The notes under the pieces are model-generated. The model did no database searches. It was not told the DNA's origin and saw only the letters and a program-made list of their open reading frames with translations. From assembly GCA_023430545.1 (NCBI GenBank), contig JAEZAF010000255.1, forward strand, positions 1 to 64,000: DNA of 64,000 nt. Direction: 5' to 3'. Source of the DNA: Chloroflexota bacterium. GTDB taxonomy: Bacteria; Chloroflexota; Anaerolineae; Aggregatilineales; Phototrophicaceae. Shown in pieces: positions 34,958 to 44,071 of this stretch (position 1 is the stretch's first letter; each line of letters opens with the position of its first letter). A program made the translations under genes and the position numbers.

Positions 34958-37521
34958 TGCCGATGCCCTCTCAATCCACTCAACATTCACACATCAATCC
35001 GACTCTGGCTGATGCACTGACCCCGATTGAAGACTGGTTTGCCGCTCAAGGATGGACACCGTTTGACTTTCAGCGTCAGGCATGGCGTGCCTATCTGGGC
35101 GGGAAAAGCGGACTTATTCACACGGCGACCGGAACTGGCAAGACCTATGCCGCGTGGATGGGGCTGGTGGCAGAAGCAGCGGCAGAAATGACTGTTGGAA
35201 GCTCACGGTCAGCGATGGTCACACGCCGCAGCCAGACCGTGCCACTGACTGCACTGTGGATTACGCCGCTGCGGGCACTTGCAGCCGATACTGAAGCTGC
35301 GCTGCGGGCACCTGTCGAAGCGCTGAATCTGCCGTGGTCAATTGAAAGGCGTACAGGTGATATCTCATCCACGCTGCGTAATCGACAGCGCACCCGTCTG
35401 CCGACTGTGCTGGTTACGACGCCGGAAAGCCTTTCGCTGCTGCTGGCGCGTGAAGATGCTGAGAAGATGTTTGCTTCCCTGCGTTTGATTGTAGTCGATG
35501 AATGGCACGAACTGCTGGGCACCAAGCGCGGCGTCCAGACGGAATTAGGGCTGGCACGCCTGCGTCGGTGGAACCCACATCTGCGGTTGTGGGGGCTTTC
35601 TGCGACGATGGGTAATCTGGAAACTGCGCTGGATACACTGCTGGGCATCGATGCAGAGACTGGGGAAATCCGCAGCGGTGTGATGGTCAATGGCGATATT
35701 TCCAAACAGGTAGTCATCGAGTCGCTGATCCCGACGAGAATCGAGCGATTTCCATGGGCCGGCCATCTGGGGATCAACATGCTCCCTCAGGTCATCGCGC
35801 AGATCGAGCAGGCCGAGAGCACGCTGATTTTTACCAATACCCGTGCTCAGACCGAGACCTGGTATCAGGCACTGATTGATGCGCGTCCAGACTGGGCAGG
35901 TGAGATCGCACTGCATCATGGATCGCTGGATCCAAAGCTGCGGGCATGGGTCGAAACGGCGCTGGCTGAAGGCCGGCTGCGCTGTGTGGTTTCGACCTCA
36001 AGCCTCGATTTGGGCGTCGATTTTTCGCCGGTGAGTCAGGTGCTTCAGATTGGAAGCCCGAAGGGGGTGGCGCGTCTGCTTCAGAGGGCTGGCCGCAGTG
36101 GTCACCAGCCGGGGGCCGTCAGTCGAGTGATCTGTGTCCCGACCCATGCCCTCGAACTGCTGGAAGCCGCCGCTGTACGAGAAGCAGCACAAATCGGACG
36201 GATCGAAAATCGGCGTCCGATTGAAAATCCGCTGGATGTGCTGGCGCAGCATCTGGTGACAGTCGCATTAGGTGGCGGCTTTACTTCTGATGACCTGTAC
36301 CGCGAAGTCCGCAGTGCGCATGCTTTTGGCACCCTCTCACGTGAGGACTGGGAATGGACGCTGGATTTCGTCACTCGTGGCGGGGATGCCCTGCGCGCTT
36401 ATCCCGAATATCACCGGCTAGTAGAGCAGGACGGATGTTATACCGTGGAAAATCAACTGGCGGCCCGTCTGCACCGCATGTCGATTGGTACGATTATGGG
36501 GGATGCAACGCTTCAGGTTCGATACCTGAAAGGCGGCACCATCGGCAGTATTGATGAGTCGTTTATTTCACGTCTAAAACGAGGTGATACTTTCACACTG
36601 GCTGGTAAGGTGCTCGAATTTGTGCGGGTGCGCGATATGACGGTCTGGGTGCGGCGGGCAAAAAGCAAACGTGGGGTAGTTCCGCGCTGGTTTGGCGGTG
36701 GCCTTCCGATTTCGGATGAATTGAGCACCGCTATTCGCGAGCAGTTGGGCCGTGCTCAGCAAGGTGATCTCACGACGCCAGAGATGCAAGCACTTCAGCC
36801 GATTTTTGAGCTTCAGTCAAAGTGGTCGATCATCCCGTCGGCTGATGAGCTGCTGATCGAGCAGGTAAAAACCCGTGAAGGCTGGCATCTGTTTTTCTAT
36901 CCGTTTGAAGGGCGACTGGTTCATGAAGGACTGGCCGCGCTTTTCGCCTATCGGCTTGCCCAGCAGAAGCCGATGACCTTTACGCTCGCGTTTAATGACT
37001 ACGGCTTTGAACTGCTTTCCGCTGAACCAGTGGATGATATCGAAGCTTTTCTGACAGATCGACTGTTTTCTACTGAAAACCTGATCGATGATGTGCTGGC
37101 AAGCCTCAATGCTGGTGAAATGGCGAAACGACAGTTCCGGGAAATCGCCCGCATTTCCGGTCTTATTTCGACTCGTTATCCCGGTGGACAGAAAACCGCC
37201 CGACAGCTTCAGGCATCCAGCAGCCTGATGTATGACGTGCTGCAAAATTATGACCCCGATAATCTGCTGCTAGTGCAGGCCCAGCGTGAAGTGCTCCAGC
37301 GGCAGCTTGAAAGTACGCGTCTGCATCAGGCGCTTCTACGGCTTCAACGTTCGGCCATTGTGCTGAAACCTACAAAGCGTCCTACACCGTTTGCCTTCCC
37401 ACTGCTGGTAGAACGACTGCGACAGACACTGTCGTCGGAAACATTGGAAGACCGTGTCCGCAAAATGCTCGCCAGCCTCGACAAAGCAGCAGGCGTCATT
37501 CCGGACACCTCGGATCATTGA
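34957..37521 (+). CDS. lhr: Ligase-associated Lhr-type DEXH helicase
   Basis: 854 residues. Superfamily 2 motifs: Q-motif region FDFQRQAW, Walker A TATGTGKT, Ib VTTPESLS, II VVDEWHELLG, III LWGLSATMGN, V STSSLDLGVDF, VI LLQRAGRSGHQPG. A winged helix and a long C-terminal Lhr-core domain follow. It unwinds RNA-DNA or DNA duplexes 3' to 5'. The ATG at 34957 shares its A with the ligase TGA; a GTG one codon earlier is possible but not needed. Confidence 0.92.
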   Translation: MPMPSQSTQHSHINPTLADALTPIEDWFAAQGWTPFDFQRQAWRAYLGGKSGLIHTATGTGKTYAAWMGLVAEAAAEMTVGSSRSAMVTRRSQTVPLTALWITPLRALAADTEAALRAPVEALNLPWSIERRTGDISSTLRNRQRTRLPTVLVTTPESLSLLLAREDAEKMFASLRLIVVDEWHELLGTKRGVQTELGLARLRRWNPHLRLWGLSATMGNLETALDTLLGIDAETGEIRSGVMVNGDISKQVVIESLIPTRIERFPWAGHLGINMLPQVIAQIEQAESTLIFTNTRAQTETWYQALIDARPDWAGEIALHHGSLDPKLRAWVETALAEGRLRCVVSTSSLDLGVDFSPVSQVLQIGSPKGVARLLQRAGRSGHQPGAVSRVICVPTHALELLEAAAVREAAQIGRIENRRPIENPLDVLAQHLVTVALGGGFTSDDLYREVRSAHAFGTLSREDWEWTLDFVTRGGDALRAYPEYHRLVEQDGCYTVENQLAARLHRMSIGTIMGDATLQVRYLKGGTIGSIDESFISRLKRGDTFTLAGKVLEFVRVRDMTVWVRRAKSKRGVVPRWFGGGLPISDELSTAIREQLGRAQQGDLTTPEMQALQPIFELQSKWSIIPSADELLIEQVKTREGWHLFFYPFEGRLVHEGLAALFAYRLAQQKPMTFTLAFNDYGFELLSAEPVDDIEAFLTDRLFSTENLIDDVLASLNAGEMAKRQFREIARISGLISTRYPGGQKTARQLQASSSLMYDVLQNYDPDNLLLVQAQREVLQRQLESTRLHQALLRLQRSAIVLKPTKRPTPFAFPLLVERLRQTLSSETLEDRVRKMLASLDKAAGVIPDTSDH

Positions 37522-37523
37522 GT

Positions 37524-38171
37524 ATGGCTGATCTCTCTTTGACGCTGGCCGGAGAAACGCTGACTCTGCTACCGGAACGCGCCGTGTTTCATCCTGCTAA
37601 AAACACTATCTTTATCGCTGATGTGCATCTGGGGAAAGTTGAGGCATTTCGGGTTCACGCTATTCCGTTGCCGGATCAGACAACGTCCGATGATCTATCG
37701 CGCCTGAGCCGTGTATTACAGAGGACACAGGCCAGCAGACTGGTGATTCTTGGTGATCTTATCCATTCGCGCAGTGGCCAGACAGACAGAGTGATCGCAG
37801 CATTTTCCGCATGGCGCAGCCGACACACCGCGATTGAGCTTGTACTGGTGTCAGGAAATCACGACCGTTTTGCCGCAATCCCGGAAGACTGGCGGTTGCG
37901 CACGCTCACAGCTCCGGTGATAAGTACGCCGTTTGTATGGGCACACCATCCGACGCTGTCCGATGAAGGCTTTACACTTGCCGGACATCTGCACCCGGCA
38001 TATCGTCTGTCTGGCAAAGGCCGCCAGCAGCTAAAACTTCCATGCTTCTGGCATCAGCCTGGGATGTTGGTACTGCCCGCGTTCGGAAGTTTTATCGACT
38101 CGGCCTATATCATACCTTCCCCGGATGACCGGGTGTATGTGGTTGCCGGGGATGATGTGCTTCTCGTATAA
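37524..38171 (+). CDS. pdeM: Ligase-associated metallophosphoesterase (PdeM-type)
   Basis: 215 residues. Calcineurin-like metal motifs are complete: IADVHLG, LGDLIHSRSG, VSGNHDR, WAHHPT and LAGHLHPAY. It belongs to the DNA-damage endonuclease/phosphoesterase type found with Lhr and ligase. The frame extends to a TTG at 37518 that overlaps the helicase stop, but the ATG at 37524 is more natural. Last gene of the module; a convergent gene starts 18 bases on. Confidence 0.87.
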   Translation: MADLSLTLAGETLTLLPERAVFHPAKNTIFIADVHLGKVEAFRVHAIPLPDQTTSDDLSRLSRVLQRTQASRLVILGDLIHSRSGQTDRVIAAFSAWRSRHTAIELVLVSGNHDRFAAIPEDWRLRTLTAPVISTPFVWAHHPTLSDEGFTLAGHLHPAYRLSGKGRQQLKLPCFWHQPGMLVLPAFGSFIDSAYIIPSPDDRVYVVAGDDVLLV

Positions 38172-38189
38172 GGGGTGTGGTCTAAGCGA

Positions 38190-39425
38190 TCAGCGTAGAA
38201 ACAGCAGGGCAGGTGAGAGTAGATTCCTGAACATCCCTGACCAATTGGTATCGTTGGGATTGAACGAAGCCCTGATCTCCAGATGCAGATGTGGCCCACT
38301 GGAATTCCCGCTGTTGCCACAGGTCCCTATGCGGGCACCTCCTGCGACATTCTGGCCTTCCACACACTCGATACTGTTCAGATGCGCATACATGGCGTAA
38401 ATATGCGCCCCGGCCAGACTGCGCCTGCCAAGTATCTGTTTTGTAGATTCCGGCAGAGCATCGCTGAGATAGCGGATAATCACATAATGACCGTATCCGT
38501 AGCCCCATGCCGGATCATTCAGTACTGCGAAGTTGTTTAATCCGAGTCCCTGATCGACTGCGCTTGGTGCCTGCGGAACGCATTTGGTACAACGAAACGT
38601 GCGCATCACCGTTCCACCTTTTGGACCTGCCAGCACTGCCTCGCCAATGCGGGCGCTGAAATCCCATCCATGATGCACGACATCGTAATACTTTGGATCG
38701 ATGTTGAAATCGCGCTGCCAGAAGCAGTTCTCCATCGGTGTTGGATAGGCATCACGGGTGCCGAGTTCGAATTGATCGTATTCGCCTTCCAGCCGTACGA
38801 CATCTTCACGTACCCATCCACTGCGGTTCTGATACTCGACATTGATCCAGCGCAGGTTATTCGGGAAATTCTGATCGGGCATTACTCCGAGAATGCGCAG
38901 TTTCTCTCCAAACTGAAGCCGTCCCAGAGGTGGGTTGACTCGTAAAGATGGCGCACTGCGGATGTTCACCCCGCCCTGTACCCGTGCAATGACATGAGCC
39001 ATACGTACAGGGGTGCTTCCCGATCCGGGCAGCGGATCTGTTGCAGGTGGCGGGGCAGGGGTGGTCGGGGGAGCTTCCGGTGCGGGAGGGGTGACTGCCT
39101 GTCTGGTGAGGGCAAAGGCGAGCAGCGGTCGAGAGATGAAACCATATCCAAAGCGGCTGCCGTCCCCTTCGACCGTAATCAGATCATCCCGCACCCATCC
39201 GCTGCGGCCATCAGAGAAATCGAGTTTCAGCCAGTGATAAACTTTATTGCTCAGCCCCCGTCCCTCGACATCAGGCGCAACATCAACCACTGATGCTCTG
39301 ATGCGTAAAGGGACTTTGAATGTCATGGGTTGATTCGTCCCCGGAGCGGCCCGAACATTGACTTCCACGATTGAAGGAATACTGGGGATACCGAGAATGG
39401 TAGCGACAAATGAGCTTGAAGACAT
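38190..39425 (-). CDS. M23-family peptidase with two SH3-like domains, no signal peptide
   Basis: 411 residues. Two SH3_3-like modules (about 18-90, 128-210; VNVRAAPGT, SGWVRDDL, VNIRSAPSL, SGWVREDV) are joined by a Pro-rich linker. A LytM/M23 domain follows (about 240-405) with Zn ligands in HHGWDFS and HLHLEIR, and GNSGNSSGPHLH at the active site. It should cleave peptide cross-bridges of the cell wall, but the N-terminus MSSSSFVATILGIPSIPSIV is not a classical signal peptide. ATG at 39425 follows AAGGA. It could leave the cell by lysis, a non-classical route or a phage-like device. Confidence 0.82.
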   Translation of the reverse strand: MSSSSFVATILGIPSIPSIVEVNVRAAPGTNQPMTFKVPLRIRASVVDVAPDVEGRGLSNKVYHWLKLDFSDGRSGWVRDDLITVEGDGSRFGYGFISRPLLAFALTRQAVTPPAPEAPPTTPAPPPATDPLPGSGSTPVRMAHVIARVQGGVNIRSAPSLRVNPPLGRLQFGEKLRILGVMPDQNFPNNLRWINVEYQNRSGWVREDVVRLEGEYDQFELGTRDAYPTPMENCFWQRDFNIDPKYYDVVHHGWDFSARIGEAVLAGPKGGTVMRTFRCTKCVPQAPSAVDQGLGLNNFAVLNDPAWGYGYGHYVIIRYLSDALPESTKQILGRRSLAGAHIYAMYAHLNSIECVEGQNVAGGARIGTCGNSGNSSGPHLHLEIRASFNPNDTNWSGMFRNLLSPALLFLR

Positions 39426-39605
39426 CGGCTGATCCTTATCGTGCGGAGAAACGAAATTATTATGAAATTTTGCCAGTAAAATAGGTAATTATTGCTATTT
39501 TTTGGTTTTTTAGTGGTTTATTCAAACGACGTCATTTAAAATAGAGCATAGTCACTAAAAGCAAAAAGTAAACTAAGTAAACTGGAACTTGCAGAGCGGC
39601 GACCC
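39426..39605. promoter_or_regulatory. AT-rich divergent promoter region
   Basis: 180 bases between the M23 gene and the small HEAT gene, clearly AT-richer than its surroundings, with T-tracts and a short direct repeat AGTAAACTAAGTAAACT near 39566. No exact sigma-70 pair is obvious. Confidence 0.35.
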
Positions 39606-39836
39606 ATGACTGAGAGTTTGTCCAAAAAATTGCTTACTTACCATCTGGCACGACTGGAAGACAAAAACCCTGAGGTCCGCTTGAAGGCTATTCATGAGAT
39701 CGAGCTGTTAGGCGATGCGGATGCATTGGATACCCTGCATCAGGTTTATTCCAGTGACAGCGATCTTGAAGTGCGTCGTGCTGCGCAGAATGCCGGCCGG
39801 GCCATCTTCCTCAAACAGCAGGCGGCACAGCACTAA
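39606..39836 (+). CDS. Small HEAT-repeat protein
   Basis: 76 residues. Helical pairs LARLEDKNPEVRLKAIHEIELLG and SDSDLEVRRAAQNAGRAIF read as two HEAT/PBS-lyase-type repeats. It lacks an enzyme motif; it would serve as a small protein-binding module. ATG at 39606, no strong Shine-Dalgarno. Single gene followed by a hairpin. Confidence 0.72.
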   Translation: MTESLSKKLLTYHLARLEDKNPEVRLKAIHEIELLGDADALDTLHQVYSSDSDLEVRRAAQNAGRAIFLKQQAAQH

Positions 39837-39875
39837 CTGCTTGCACCGGATGTAAGTCGTCCCCTTCATGAATTC

Positions 39876-39907
39876 AGGAGAACTATACCTTCAGGTACAG
39901 TTCTCCT
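39876..39907. terminator. Hairpin between convergent genes
   Basis: AGGAGAACT-A-TACC (39876-39889) pairs with GGTA-C-AGTTCTCCT (39894-39907) with one mismatch and a TTCA loop. The T-run is short; probably bidirectional for the HEAT and Mut7-C genes. Confidence 0.7.
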
Positions 39908-39941
39908 TTCGTATGCCCATGTTTCAGATTGACCCGTCTGT

Positions 39942-40688
39942 TTATCGAGCGCCGTCGAGCACACTCGTCATAAATTCCACCATTCGATCATAGTGCGAGC
40001 CTTTCCAGTAAATCTGCTGGCAGGCGGTGCAGCGGTGAAACTCATCGTAATACCGCGCCGTGGACTCAGTCAATTCACTGAGGATAGCCTGTTTCTCGAC
40101 CGCTTCCAGTGTGCCATTGCACTTCAGGCACCGCTGGAGCAGAGACACTTCTTCTATCAGGTGATACCGATGCAGCACTTCCACAAGCTGACGCTTCGGG
40201 TCCGTCTGGCGTATAAACCGTCCATAGATCACCAGACTCCGCTTTAGCAGTCCCACATCCCTCGTAAGCAGTATACGCTGTTCGGCGTTAGAAACTTCCG
40301 CCAGTTCGCTGTCGTCGTAATCATTCCGGTAGAGCGTATCGTATCCTGCCATCCGCAGAAATGAGGCCAGCCTGCCCAGATGCGTATCAAGAATAAAGCG
40401 TGGTTTTCCGATCAGTGGTTCTCTCAAGGGAAGCACTGGCCTGATCGGACAGGATTCCAGCTTACCATAAACTTCAATTTTGGCGTTTTCCGGTACAATC
40501 TGGTCAAATTGAATACTGGTACCGTTGAGAATGATGGCTTCCATTTCGCAGTGGGGCACCCCAAGTGATTCGATCATATCCTTGATCGATGCTTTCCAGT
40601 CAAAGGGATGTTCGATGGTTTTACCGCGAAGTCGCGCCGGAAGAAAATCATTGGTTTCGTCGTAAAATCGAAATGTTGCGAGAGGCAT
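39942..40688 (-). CDS. Mut7-C RNase with N-terminal ubiquitin-like domain
   Basis: 248 residues. The N-terminal ~90 residues read as a Mut7-C ubiquitin-like fold (FRFYDETNDFLPARLRG, EAIILNG). The C-terminal Mut7-C PIN-type RNase starts FILDTHLGRLASFLRMAGYDT and has ILLTRDVGLLKR, followed by a zinc ribbon with CLKC and CTAC pairs. It probably degrades RNA in the cytosol. Start: ATG at 40688; a TTG at 40703 would add five residues, and neither has a strong ribosome site. Confidence 0.88.
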   Translation of the reverse strand: MPLATFRFYDETNDFLPARLRGKTIEHPFDWKASIKDMIESLGVPHCEMEAIILNGTSIQFDQIVPENAKIEVYGKLESCPIRPVLPLREPLIGKPRFILDTHLGRLASFLRMAGYDTLYRNDYDDSELAEVSNAEQRILLTRDVGLLKRSLVIYGRFIRQTDPKRQLVEVLHRYHLIEEVSLLQRCLKCNGTLEAVEKQAILSELTESTARYYDEFHRCTACQQIYWKGSHYDRMVEFMTSVLDGAR

Positions 40689-40885
40689 CTGATCTGAACT
40701 CAAATCATGACAATCATCATATTATACTGGTGAAAGCGCCAGCACAAAATTCTATCGGGAGATTTTGACTATAGTCGTCAGGACGATGCACCTTTGTGCG
40801 ATAGTCTCTGTATCGGGTTCCCGACCGCATTTATTGATTATTTGCTGATTTTTACTACTGGCTGTTTTACCGCTGGAGATGAACA

Positions 40886-41632
40886 ATGGAAATTCTCGGA
40901 ATTGATATTGGTGGATCAGGCATCAAGGGTGCGCCAGTCGATATTGAAACGGGTGAGTTCACACAGGAACGTTATCGTCTTGCCACTCCTCAGCCCTCGA
41001 AACCCGAAGCCGTGGCTGAAACGGTGCGTGATGTAGCACGTTTCTTCAACTGGGAAGGCCCGGTCGGCTGTACTTTTCCGGCAATCGTCAAAAACGGGAC
41101 GATGTACAGTGCTGCCAACGTCGATGATGCATGGATTGGGACGAATGGCAAAGCCCTGTTCGAAGAGACCATGAATCTGCCGGTGCATGTACTGAATGAT
41201 GCGGATGCTGCGGGTATCGCTGAGATGATCTTTGGGGCTGGCCGAGGGCATAAAGGCGTCGTGATGATGCTGACGCTCGGTACAGGGATTGGCAGCGCCA
41301 TTTTTGTAGAAGGAAAGTTGGTGCCGAACCTTGAGTTAGGACATCTCGAGGTTCGCGGAAAATCTGCTGAAGACCGTGCATCAGATCGGGTTCGCCAGGA
41401 GAAAGACCTGAGTTGGGAAAAATGGGGACGCCGTCTCAACGAGTATCTTCAGCGGCTGGAGTATCTGTTTTCGCCGGACCTCTTCATCATTGGCGGGGGT
41501 GTGAGCAAACGGGCGGATAAGTTTTTGCCGCTGCTTGAACTCAACACTGAGATCGTTCCGGCACAGCTTCAGAATGATGCCGGTATCGTCGGTGCTGCCC
41601 TTTCAGCGATGCCGCTGTTGATCGGAAGATAA
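40886..41632 (+). CDS. ppgK: Polyphosphate glucokinase (ROK family)
   Basis: 248 residues. MEILGIDIGGSGIKGAPVD is the phosphate-binding start typical of PPGK. TFPAIVKNG, NDADAAGIAEM, LTLGTGIGSA and ELGHLEVRG complete the ROK pattern; the length fits bacterial polyphosphate glucokinases rather than ATP-only ROK kinases. It phosphorylates glucose using polyphosphate or ATP. ATG at 40886 follows GGAGA. Hairpin after the stop. Confidence 0.88.
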   Translation: MEILGIDIGGSGIKGAPVDIETGEFTQERYRLATPQPSKPEAVAETVRDVARFFNWEGPVGCTFPAIVKNGTMYSAANVDDAWIGTNGKALFEETMNLPVHVLNDADAAGIAEMIFGAGRGHKGVVMMLTLGTGIGSAIFVEGKLVPNLELGHLEVRGKSAEDRASDRVRQEKDLSWEKWGRRLNEYLQRLEYLFSPDLFIIGGGVSKRADKFLPLLELNTEIVPAQLQNDAGIVGAALSAMPLLIGR

Positions 41633-41655
41633 ACTTCATATACTGCATACAGCAG

Positions 41656-41680
41656 GCAGCAGGTAAATTCCACCTGCTGC
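41656..41680. terminator. 9-bp hairpin after ppgK
   Basis: GCAGCAGGT (41656-41664) pairs with ACCTGCTGC (41672-41680). It lies between ppgK and the convergent flavin reductase gene; the T-tail is weak. Confidence 0.55.
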
Positions 41681-41699
41681 TTGTAGTATACGCTTCTTA

Positions 41700-42488
41700 T
41701 CAGCTTTCGTAATCTACTGCGACAACGGACGAGGTAAGGGGCCGGATAACCTCGGTCAGCACGCGCTGATGGTCCGGGTGAACCTGATATTCCTGCATCG
41801 TTTGCAGTGAAGCAAATCGCGTGATCAGCACCACATCATAGGCGCGGTCTGATGGGACGATGTTGTCTCCGACTTCAATACTCAGGATCTGCGGGATGGT
41901 TGCCTGCAGCGCCAGCAGTCTGCTTCGCATCAGGCTGATATTTTCGGGCGTGGGTTCGTGCAGGCGCATCATCACGACATGGGTCAGCGTGCTCTTTGGT
42001 TGACTGATTTCGAACGTCCCCCAGTGCCGGTTGAAGTAGAGCAGCGGCTTATGCGTTGGCTGAGACTCAGCGGCGATCACCTCACCAACAATGATCGTAT
42101 GATCTCCGCCATCGTAGCTGCGGATCAGTTTGCAATCCAGCCATGCGTTGACATCCGGTAGGACTGGCGCGCCAGTCAGCGCTGTGTGATAGGGGATATG
42201 CTCAAAGCGATTTTCCTGCCCCGCGCCTATTCCCGCGAATAACTTGGCCCACTCAATCTGATTTTCCTGTAGGATATTGATGGCGAAGAAACCTGCCCGA
42301 TGAATCAGTTCATGGCTGAAATTTTTTTTACCGATGCTGAACTGAACCAGAGATGGATCAAGGCTCAGACTCGTAAATGAGCTGGCCGTCATGCCATGAG
42401 GTCTGCCATTATCAAGGGTTGTGATAATACTGACGCCCGACGCCCATTGAGCAAGCGTCGCACGAAACAGGGTAGGGTCAACCGTCAT
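41700..42488 (-). CDS. Flavin reductase domain fused to a Dabb (stress-responsive barrel) domain
   Basis: 262 residues. The N-terminal ~155 residues are a HpaC/flavin reductase-like FMN-binding barrel (WASGVSIITTLDNGRPHGMTAS, SLSLDPSLVQFSIGKKN, AGFFAINIL, DGGDHTIIVGEV). The C-terminal ~95 residues are a Dabb dimeric alpha/beta barrel (LTHVVMMRLHEPTPENISL, DVVLITRFAS, YQVHPDHQ). FMN/FAD reduction for a monooxygenase is likely; the Dabb part may dimerise or bind a substrate. ATG at 42488 preferred over a TTG at 42521. Confidence 0.82.
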   Translation of the reverse strand: MTVDPTLFRATLAQWASGVSIITTLDNGRPHGMTASSFTSLSLDPSLVQFSIGKKNFSHELIHRAGFFAINILQENQIEWAKLFAGIGAGQENRFEHIPYHTALTGAPVLPDVNAWLDCKLIRSYDGGDHTIIVGEVIAAESQPTHKPLLYFNRHWGTFEISQPKSTLTHVVMMRLHEPTPENISLMRSRLLALQATIPQILSIEVGDNIVPSDRAYDVVLITRFASLQTMQEYQVHPDHQRVLTEVIRPLTSSVVAVDYES

Positions 42489-42705
42489 TATGCCGCTTTC
42501 TATTGATGACCGGTGGATCAACCGGAAGTCGTTTTGAAATTAAATCAATTGCTCACGATTTTTACTACGTGTCTGAGACCTCAATGGTGTATAAGTCGTG
42601 AAACGTTCCACCATGATCGGGTTATTATAAACAGAGTAGAAACAATTCAACTACACCCACTGATGTTTGTCTGTTACCTGCTGTTCGATGAATTATAAGG
42701 CTTCC

Positions 42706-43707
42706 ATGTCCGAGAGACCCTGTTATTCCATTGTTGCACCTATTTACAACGAAGAAGGCAATATTCTGCGTCTGCATCAACGTATCTGTGAAGTGATGAA
42801 TACGCTTGACGAGACATGGGAACTAGTGCTCGTTGATGATGGCAGTCGTGATAACTCCTACGCTGAAATGCATGCCATCGCATCGCAGGATAGCCGCGTC
42901 AAGCTGATTCATTTCGCCCGCAATTTCGGCCATCAGATTGCCGTCACCGCTGGGATCGATTACGCACAGGGCCGTGCTGTGGTCCTGATCGATGCTGACT
43001 TACAGGACCCACCAGAAGTCATCCTTGAGATGATTGAACGCTGGAAAGCCGGTTATGAGGTTGTGTACGGTGTCCGAGCAGAGCGTAAAGGTGAGACCAA
43101 GTTCAAGATCTGGACAGCGAAGGTCTTTTATCGCCTGATCTACCGCATCACCGACGTCAACATCCCCTTGGATACTGGTGACTTCCGTCTTATGGACGAA
43201 CGGGTGGTCAATGTCTTACGGGCCATGCGGGAACATAACCGTTTTATCCGTGGGATGACAAGTTGGATCGGATTCCGGCAAACCGGTGTCCAATATATTC
43301 GTGAAGCGCGTGAAATCGGAGAAACCAAGTATCCGCTGAGAAAAATGGTCCGCTTCGCGTGGGACGCTGTGACTGGGTTTTCGTATTTTCCATTACAGAT
43401 TATGATTTATGTCAGTCTGATTTTTGGAATGCTCGGCATTTTGACCATCCCGGTGATCACTGTCCTGAGGGTCTTCTATGGTCCGGATTTCTTTGGGGGC
43501 CAGACGACGACGATTGTACTGCTGCTGCTGTTGGGTTCATTCCAGCTTTTCTTCCTGTTTGTGATGGGACAGTACGTAGCCCGGATTTACGATGAGGTGA
43601 GGGGTAGGCCGCTTTATGTGGTTTCTTCAACCACAGGTTTTGACCATGCACCGACATCCGGTGGGAAGGAAGTTGCACGGCTGAACGCTTTCGAAGTTCC
43701 GGAATGA
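42706..43707 (+). CDS. GT2 glycosyltransferase, DPM1/GtrB type with two C-terminal membrane helices
   Basis: 333 residues. GT-A motifs: VAPIYNEEGN, LVLVDDGSRD, DADLQDPPE (metal-binding), and DTGDFRLMD. Two membrane helices at the C-terminus (around FPLQIMIYVSLIFGMLGI and VLLLLLGSFQLFFLFVMGQYV) match GtrB/undecaprenyl-phosphate sugar transferases. It loads a sugar on a polyprenyl phosphate for wall or surface glycan work. ATG at 42706 follows AAGG; upstream in-frame starts at 42667 and 42688 lack support. Confidence 0.87.
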   Translation: MSERPCYSIVAPIYNEEGNILRLHQRICEVMNTLDETWELVLVDDGSRDNSYAEMHAIASQDSRVKLIHFARNFGHQIAVTAGIDYAQGRAVVLIDADLQDPPEVILEMIERWKAGYEVVYGVRAERKGETKFKIWTAKVFYRLIYRITDVNIPLDTGDFRLMDERVVNVLRAMREHNRFIRGMTSWIGFRQTGVQYIREAREIGETKYPLRKMVRFAWDAVTGFSYFPLQIMIYVSLIFGMLGILTIPVITVLRVFYGPDFFGGQTTTIVLLLLLGSFQLFFLFVMGQYVARIYDEVRGRPLYVVSSTTGFDHAPTSGGKEVARLNAFEVPE

Positions 43708-43775
43708 TGCTGTGCTGTTGACAGGGTTACAGCGTGTAACATCCCGCAAGTAAAAATTTAGAGAGGTTTTTTAAA

Positions 43776-44009
43776 ATGACAGAAAGCGAACTGCTCCAGA
43801 ATATCACCACCTATCAAGGGCTGGTTTTACGTTATGAAGCGGTGCATTCCAGCATCAATGCCTTTATGCATGAGCATGGCGGTGGGACAGAACATATGAG
43901 TGACATGGAGATCTCGCATTATCGGACGCTCGCTCGCCAGCGTGACGAACTCCTGAATGAGATGCGCTTTCTGGAACAACTGCTGAACATCGACGATCCG
44001 AACCAGTAA
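43776..44009 (+). CDS. Small helical protein of unknown function
   Basis: 77 residues, predicted almost wholly helical and acidic (RYEAVHSSINAFMHEHGGG, then LARQRDELLNEMRFLEQLL as a coiled coil). Good GAGAGG site before the ATG. Not recognised. It sits between a glycosyltransferase and another unknown gene. Confidence 0.65.
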   Translation: MTESELLQNITTYQGLVLRYEAVHSSINAFMHEHGGGTEHMSDMEISHYRTLARQRDELLNEMRFLEQLLNIDDPNQ

Positions 44010-44071
44010 GTACATTGTTCGCCAACTTCTCGCATTCTGCTTAAAGCACACAACCTTGCATCAGAGGCGGT

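Noticed and set aside
40794..41036. 80-codon open frame overlapping the ppgK start
   Set aside because: Out of frame with a well-supported ROK kinase and without any family features.
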